A stretch of DNA of 12,168 nucleotides from DATLMR01 sp035634255. GTDB lineage: Bacteria > Acidobacteriota > Blastocatellia > UBA7656. The translations under genes and the position numbers were made by a program. The stretch is taken from contig DASQDI010000014.1 of assembly GCA_035634255.1 (NCBI GenBank), positions 1 through 12,168 of the forward strand. Direction: 5' to 3'. The notes under the pieces are model-generated. The model was not told the origin of the DNA. It made no database searches and saw nothing but the letters and a program-made list of their open reading frames with translations. Of the stretch, positions 8,632-12,168 are shown piece after piece (within the stretch, counting starts at the first letter, position 1; each line of letters begins with the position of its first letter).

Positions 8632-8680
8632 CAACCGGCCGAAGCTGAGAGCGTCATTCGCGCTTCTCTTCGGCCGGTTG
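8632..8680 (+). terminator. Long hairpin after the S9 peptidase gene (possible terminator)
   Basis: CAACCGGCCGAAG (8632-8644) and CTTCGGCCGGTTG (8668-8680) form a perfect 13-bp stem around a 23-base loop. Inside the loop AGA-GCG can pair with CGC-TCT around a one-base bulge, leaving a 7-base tip. No T-run follows on either strand, so this is not a textbook intrinsic terminator. It lies 60 bases after the peptidase stop and about 58 bases before the next start, which suits a transcript end, an mRNA-stabilising structure or a dispersed palindromic repeat. Confidence 0.5.
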
Positions 8681-8737
8681 TGCGGTCACCGGTAATCATC
8701 GCGGCGAGTGATATTTTTGTGAGGATCGAAAGGGTCT

Positions 8738-9268
8738 ATGAAAATCGAATCGTTGAACATCGGAATGAAAGTGACGCACCCGCACTACGGGGAGGGCGTG
8801 GTTAAGGCCATCAACGAGCAGTCGGCCGAGATAAGGTTCGACGGGGGCGTGCGCACCGTCTCCCCCGAGGCGAGCAACCTTCAGCCATCGGAGACTATGG
8901 CCTCGGTCAGCAACCTCGAAATCCCTCTAACCAGCCTGATCTGGCAGACCGCCTCCGCCATCATCTCCGCCCTCGGGCTTGAGGAGCCGGAGTCGGTCGT
9001 CGGGCAGCTCGGCGCTCGCTGGAACGGGGGCCGGATGATGCTTCACCCCGCCGACCCGTCTCTACAGCCCAAGGAAGTGCCGCTCGAAACCTTCTTCCAC
9101 AAGATCGTGATGATGAGAAACAACCTCCGCGTGCTGGAGCAGAAGATCAACGGCCACGACCGGCTGAACGACGGGGAGAAGGTGGAGATGCAGCAGTACA
9201 TCACACGTTGCTACGGGTCTATGACCACGTTCAACGTCCTGTTCAGGGAGAAAGAAGATCAGTTTTAA
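8738..9268 (+). CDS. Conserved hypothetical protein with UvrD/PcrA-tail-like tudor module
   Basis: The 176-residue protein has no signal peptide or membrane segment, so it is probably cytoplasmic. Residues about 7-50 (GMKVTHPHYGEGVVKAI, a short strand, then IRFDGGVRTVSPE) resemble the small tudor/SH3-like barrel at the C terminus of UvrD/PcrA helicases, which binds RNA polymerase or nucleic acid in those enzymes. Residues about 62-176 are mostly helical, with a distinctive end (ADPSLQPKEVPLETFFHKIV, then VLEQKIN and QQYITRCYGSMTTFNVLF) that looks strongly conserved, but I cannot attach a function. A possible nucleic-acid-related role is inference from the N-terminal module only. The ATG at 8738 has AAAGGG 3 bases upstream and GAGGAT at 8721-8726. 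GNAT gene 9304 follows after 35 bases. Confidence 0.85.
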   Translation: MKIESLNIGMKVTHPHYGEGVVKAINEQSAEIRFDGGVRTVSPEASNLQPSETMASVSNLEIPLTSLIWQTASAIISALGLEEPESVVGQLGARWNGGRMMLHPADPSLQPKEVPLETFFHKIVMMRNNLRVLEQKINGHDRLNDGEKVEMQQYITRCYGSMTTFNVLFREKEDQF

Positions 9269-9271
9269 GTC

Positions 9272-9280
9272 TGCTATAAT
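9272..9280 (+). promoter_or_regulatory. Extended -10 promoter element before the GNAT gene
   Basis: TGCTATAAT is a perfect extended -10 (TGnTATAAT) just after the stop of the preceding gene. No -35 match is visible at 17 bases, which is common for extended -10 promoters. Initiation would be near 9287, leaving a leader of only about 17 bases before the ATG at 9304, so this gene could be transcribed apart from its upstream neighbour. Confidence 0.5.
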
Positions 9281-9303
9281 CGCGCCGGTCAGTAAAAGAA
9301 GAG

Positions 9304-10275
9304 ATGGCAACTGTAGCGCTTAAAAACCCGGAGCTGCGCATCATCCCGCTTGAGGAAGCCGACCTCCCCGCGCTCGAACGGCTCTTCGACGAGCAGTGCG
9401 AAGAATGGCTTCGGCTTTTGAAATGGGATTACTCGGGCCCGAGCCGCCTGATCCGCGAAGTCGCGCGACACCGGGAGCTCTCAGGCTACGTCGCCCTGAT
9501 GGGCGACCTGACCGTCGGCTTCTCGTTCTACGTGATCGAGGGCAACCGCTGCTCCATCGGCGACATTTACGTGTCGAGAGAGTGGAGAGGGCAGGGGGCG
9601 GACCGGCTGATGGCCGGGGCCATACTCGACCGGCTCGACCGCCTGCCGCGACTGCGCCGCGTGGAGAGCCAGTGCGTGAGCGTCGGCAACTTCTCAGCGA
9701 GCGAACTGTTCGAAGCCAGGTCATTCAACCGCTACGAACGGTTCTACATGCTGTCGGAGGCGCGGGCTTTCGACGACGCCTCCGTCCGCGCCGGAGGCGA
9801 GGATGATCCTGATATATTGGTGAGGCCGTGGCGGGACGACGATTTCGGGGACGCGGCGCGGATCATCCAGAGGTCGTACAGGGGCGAGCCCGACAGCCTC
9901 ATCAACAGCCAGTACCGGACCGAATCAGGCTGCGCGGAGCTCCTGTCGATCCTGACCGACCACATATGGTGCGGGGATTTTCTGCCCGACGTGACGCGGG
10001 TGGCCGTGGACCGCGCGCGCGGGGCCAGCGTGGGCGTCCTGATCGCCTCGCGCATCGGGAGCCGGTCGGGACACATAAGCCAGATATCTCTTCTGCCGTC
10101 CTACCAGAATAGAGGGATCGGCCGCCGCATGATCCGCGCCGCTTTGGGCGAGTTCAAAGGGCGCGGGTTCTCGACGGCTTCGCTCGCGGTGACGAGCGCG
10201 AACCTCTCCGCGCTCCGCCTCTACCAGTCCTGCGGATTCAGGACCGTCCACAGCTTCCCCGTCTTTTATAGGTGA
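9304..10275 (+). CDS. Tandem two-domain GNAT family N-acetyltransferase
   Basis: The 323-residue product holds two GNAT folds in a row. The first (about 8-150) has acetyl-CoA motif A as VSREWRGQGADRLM (90-103). The second (about 165-323) has LPSYQNRGIGRRMI (264-277) and the typical C-terminal NLSALRLYQSCGFR. GNAT enzymes transfer acetyl groups from acetyl-CoA to amines of small molecules or proteins. Tandem GNATs include mycothiol synthase, where one domain is catalytic and the other structural; nothing here identifies the substrate. Both motif-A loops keep the R/Q-x-x-G-x-G/A pattern, so both may bind acetyl-CoA, with the second closer to consensus. The ATG at 9304 is preceded by a purine run AAAAGAAGAG placed very close, a poor Shine-Dalgarno. 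The gene ends 3 bases from the convergent gene at 10279. Confidence 0.88.
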   Translation: MATVALKNPELRIIPLEEADLPALERLFDEQCEEWLRLLKWDYSGPSRLIREVARHRELSGYVALMGDLTVGFSFYVIEGNRCSIGDIYVSREWRGQGADRLMAGAILDRLDRLPRLRRVESQCVSVGNFSASELFEARSFNRYERFYMLSEARAFDDASVRAGGEDDPDILVRPWRDDDFGDAARIIQRSYRGEPDSLINSQYRTESGCAELLSILTDHIWCGDFLPDVTRVAVDRARGASVGVLIASRIGSRSGHISQISLLPSYQNRGIGRRMIRAALGEFKGRGFSTASLAVTSANLSALRLYQSCGFRTVHSFPVFYR

Positions 10276-10290
10276 CCCTCATGGGGTCAC
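10272..10290. terminator. Hairpin shared by two convergent genes, holding both stop codons
   Basis: GTGACCC (10272-10278) and GGGTCAC (10284-10290) form a perfect 7-bp stem with a 5-base loop. The TGA of the GNAT gene (10273-10275) is in the left arm and the stop of the minus-strand gene (10281-10279) is in the loop. The palindrome would fold in both transcripts and could act as a bidirectional end signal, though there is no T-run on either side. Confidence 0.45.
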
Positions 10291-12126
10291 GGTCAGCCTG
10301 AGTATGTTTGAGACCCTGCCCGATGGGTTGCGCACCTGCACCGTAAGCTCTCCGGGCGTCGAGAGCATCGTGGTGCCGAAGCGCCCGATCAACTCCGTCG
10401 CGCTTGAGCTGACCAGCTCAAGCGGCGTCCCGTTCACTAGCAGCTGCGCGCCCTGCTCGAAATCCGCCCCCGTCACGGCGAGCCTGAACTTATTGGCGTT
10501 CGGCTTCGTGCGCACGGGGTTTATCACTTTCGTCACCTTCTTCTTGAAGACGAACATCGATGTGAGCTGAGGGGTCTTCGGGCCGGGCTCTTCCTCCCCC
10601 GTCTTCGTCACCGAGAGGGTCTGCCGATTCGACAGGGTGCCGTCCGGGTTCCGCACTTCGATGGAGAGTGTTCGCTCGGTCGCCGTCGCGCTCGCGGGCA
10701 GGTCGGCGACGAGGTCGAAGACCGTCTCCCCCTGTCGCGTCGGGACCGCCTGACCGTCGACCAGAACCACCGCGCCCGCCTTCAGCCGGCGGCCCATTAT
10801 CTTCAGGGCGAGCGCGCCCGACCCCGCGCGGACCGACGAGGGCCGCAGCGGCCCGATGAAGGGGAGGAGGTTAGCCCCTTGTCTGTAGATTCTGTAGATG
10901 TAATTGTGATGGATAGTCGAGTCCGCGTGCGGAGCGATGTCGAGCCTCGCTACGTATATGTCTCCGCTCAGAGGGTCGATGACCGTGTCGATGGGGCCGT
11001 CGAATGGGTCGAGCGCGTTGAAGCGCGCGATGGGTAGGTCCGCCTGCGTGACGCGGAAGCCCTGTTCGGGGTCCCCCTCCAGATGCACCAGGCGCAGGTC
11101 GCCGCCCACCCCCGAGATCTTCTTGAGCAGGGTGACTAGCATGAGGTTTCGGAATTCGCCCGCCTGCGGCCCCGTGTAGAAAGTTACGGATGTCGGCGTC
11201 AGGTGCCTCAGGAAAGTATGTATCGGGGCCGACACGGTCAGGCAGTTCGGGTTCGCTGTCGGGTTGCCCTCACAGAGGGGGAAGCCGTAGTTGCCCGCGG
11301 GCCTGATCCAGTTGATCTCTTCGGGCGGGGAGAGGTCTTCGCCGCAATTGCCGAACTGGCATATCTCGCCCGACCCGGCGTCGGTGGAGAACAGCTCGCC
11401 GTTTTCGGGATGGAAGGCGATGCCGAAAGGGTTGCGCAGGCCGGTCGCCACCACCTCGAATTGCGGATTGTCCACGTCTATGCGGATGATCGAGGCGTTA
11501 AGAGGGCGCTCGCCGGGGCGGCCTGGGTTCGGCGTGCCTCTGTCCGTCGAGGAGCCCTGCCCGAAGTAGAGCAGGCCGTCGGGCCCGAACCTCAGGCGGG
11601 CGGTCTGATGGTTGCCCTCGCTCGGCAGCCCGTCGATCACCACGTCGATGCTGTCGGGCACGTCGTCCTGATTGCGGTCGGGCAGTCTCAGGATGCGGCC
11701 AGTGCCGTTATTGAGGCTGCTCGTCGCATACAGGTCTCCGTTGGACCGGAAAGTGATTCCGAGGAGGGACGGTATCTGCGTCGCGTATACCTTGACCTGA
11801 TCGGCCCTCCCGTCGTCGTCGTTATCAAGCAGGATCAAAATTCTTCCCGCCAGAGTAGAGACGAAGAGCCTGCCGCGCGGGTCGAAGGCCATAGATGTCG
11901 GGCCGGACACCAGGCTAACGTGAAACTCTGGCACGTTGCTCTTTTCGGCAAACTTATTGAAATTGAACCCCGCCGCCATATCGACCGGGCGCTCTATCGG
12001 GCTCATCTGTGCGCGGGTCGGGGCGGGAAAACTGACCGATGCGAGGGCGAGCGCGCCAATCGCAAACAGGCTCATTAAGAATGCAGGTCGTGGCTTCCGC
12101 AAAATGCTACACCTCTTGTCAGTCAT
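10279..12126 (-). CDS. Secreted PQQ-dependent sugar/sorbosone dehydrogenase-like beta-propeller with two TIG-like domains
   Basis: The 615-residue product has a signal peptide (hydrophobic core about 17-33, cleavage near TRAQ at 40), so it is exported. Residues about 65-420 form a glucose/sorbosone-dehydrogenase-type propeller: GNHQTARLRFGPDGLLYFGQG (near 171-191, with the candidate catalytic His173), GLRNPFGIAF (229-238) and INWIRPAGNYGFP (271-283). DNDDDGRAD (101-109) looks like a calcium loop. Residues about 428-507 and 520-615 are two related TIG/IPT-like beta domains (each with a VRNPDG/VRNPSG then SN signature). Oxidation of an aldose with PQQ is the family activity; enzyme versus binding function is not settled here. 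The start is uncertain: ATG 12126 lacks a Shine-Dalgarno, while TTG 12102 has AGAGGTG 7 bases upstream and gives a shorter, well-formed signal peptide. Confidence 0.85.
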   Translation of the reverse strand: MTDKRCSILRKPRPAFLMSLFAIGALALASVSFPAPTRAQMSPIERPVDMAAGFNFNKFAEKSNVPEFHVSLVSGPTSMAFDPRGRLFVSTLAGRILILLDNDDDGRADQVKVYATQIPSLLGITFRSNGDLYATSSLNNGTGRILRLPDRNQDDVPDSIDVVIDGLPSEGNHQTARLRFGPDGLLYFGQGSSTDRGTPNPGRPGERPLNASIIRIDVDNPQFEVVATGLRNPFGIAFHPENGELFSTDAGSGEICQFGNCGEDLSPPEEINWIRPAGNYGFPLCEGNPTANPNCLTVSAPIHTFLRHLTPTSVTFYTGPQAGEFRNLMLVTLLKKISGVGGDLRLVHLEGDPEQGFRVTQADLPIARFNALDPFDGPIDTVIDPLSGDIYVARLDIAPHADSTIHHNYIYRIYRQGANLLPFIGPLRPSSVRAGSGALALKIMGRRLKAGAVVLVDGQAVPTRQGETVFDLVADLPASATATERTLSIEVRNPDGTLSNRQTLSVTKTGEEEPGPKTPQLTSMFVFKKKVTKVINPVRTKPNANKFRLAVTGADFEQGAQLLVNGTPLELVSSSATELIGRFGTTMLSTPGELTVQVRNPSGRVSNILRLTVTP

Positions 12127-12150
12127 ATAAATCGACGGGAACTAGTAGCA

Positions 12151-12168
12151 GGGGTCAGGGGCCGGGGG
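12151..12168 (+). repeat. Start of a G-rich heptameric repeat at the right edge
   Basis: GGGGTCA, GGGGCCG and GGGG follow one another in a 7-base rhythm up to the end of the window. This may be the first part of a short tandem heptamer array of the kind scattered between genes in some bacteria. It lies upstream of the minus-strand dehydrogenase gene. Only two and a half units are visible. Confidence 0.4.

Noticed and set aside
11203..12078. A 291-codon plus-strand frame opposite the dehydrogenase gene
   Set aside because: The minus-strand product has a signal peptide and clear propeller motifs, while the plus-strand frame has none.

Overview
The window looks like ordinary chromosomal DNA from a GC-rich, diderm (Gram-negative-type) bacterium. 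The best guess is an acidobacterium near Blastocatellia/Pyrinomonadaceae. The reasons are a long YidC with a large periplasmic domain, several signal-peptide proteins of kinds common in that phylum (carboxypeptidase-regulatory-like domain plus TPR, S9 peptidase, PQQ/NHL propeller with TIG-like domains), and strong G/C preference at third codon positions. The phylum call is inference; no rRNA or other decisive marker is present.

Left block (124-5053, minus strand, transcribed right to left): the conserved cluster rpmH - rnpA - yidD - yidC - jag (khpB/eloR) - mnmE. It links ribosomal protein L34, the RNase P protein, the YidD/YidC membrane-insertion pair, a KH-R3H RNA-binding protein and the tRNA U34-modifying GTPase. 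rnpA and yidD overlap in GTGA. dnaA is not divergent from rpmH, and mnmG/rsmG do not follow mnmE. Instead mnmE converges with the 3' end of an unrelated partial gene (1-119, plus strand).

Middle (5258-10275, plus strand): a secreted carboxypeptidase-regulatory-like/TPR protein; a secreted S9 prolyl-oligopeptidase-family peptidase with an intact Ser-Asp-His triad; a small two-part protein (UvrD/PcrA-tail-like tudor module plus an uncharacterised C-terminal region); and a tandem two-domain GNAT acetyltransferase. Spacing and internal promoter-like sequences suggest separate or loosely coupled units, not one operon.

Right (10279-12126, minus strand): a secreted PQQ-dependent sugar/sorbosone-dehydrogenase-like beta-propeller with two C-terminal TIG/IPT-like domains. 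It converges on the GNAT gene; the two stop codons sit inside one shared hairpin. A G-rich heptameric repeat begins at the right edge.

I see no mobile element, CRISPR array, rRNA or tRNA, and no convincing novel multi-gene system. The more interesting signals are small: an 11-bp tandem repeat that makes a chain of overlapping micro-ORFs between yidD and yidC, a hairpin between the yidC Shine-Dalgarno and its start codon, an Asn in place of the usual groove Arg in YidC, a degenerate GXXG loop in the KH domain of Jag, and the uncharacterised tudor-like fusion protein. No intergenic stretch exceeds 300 bases.
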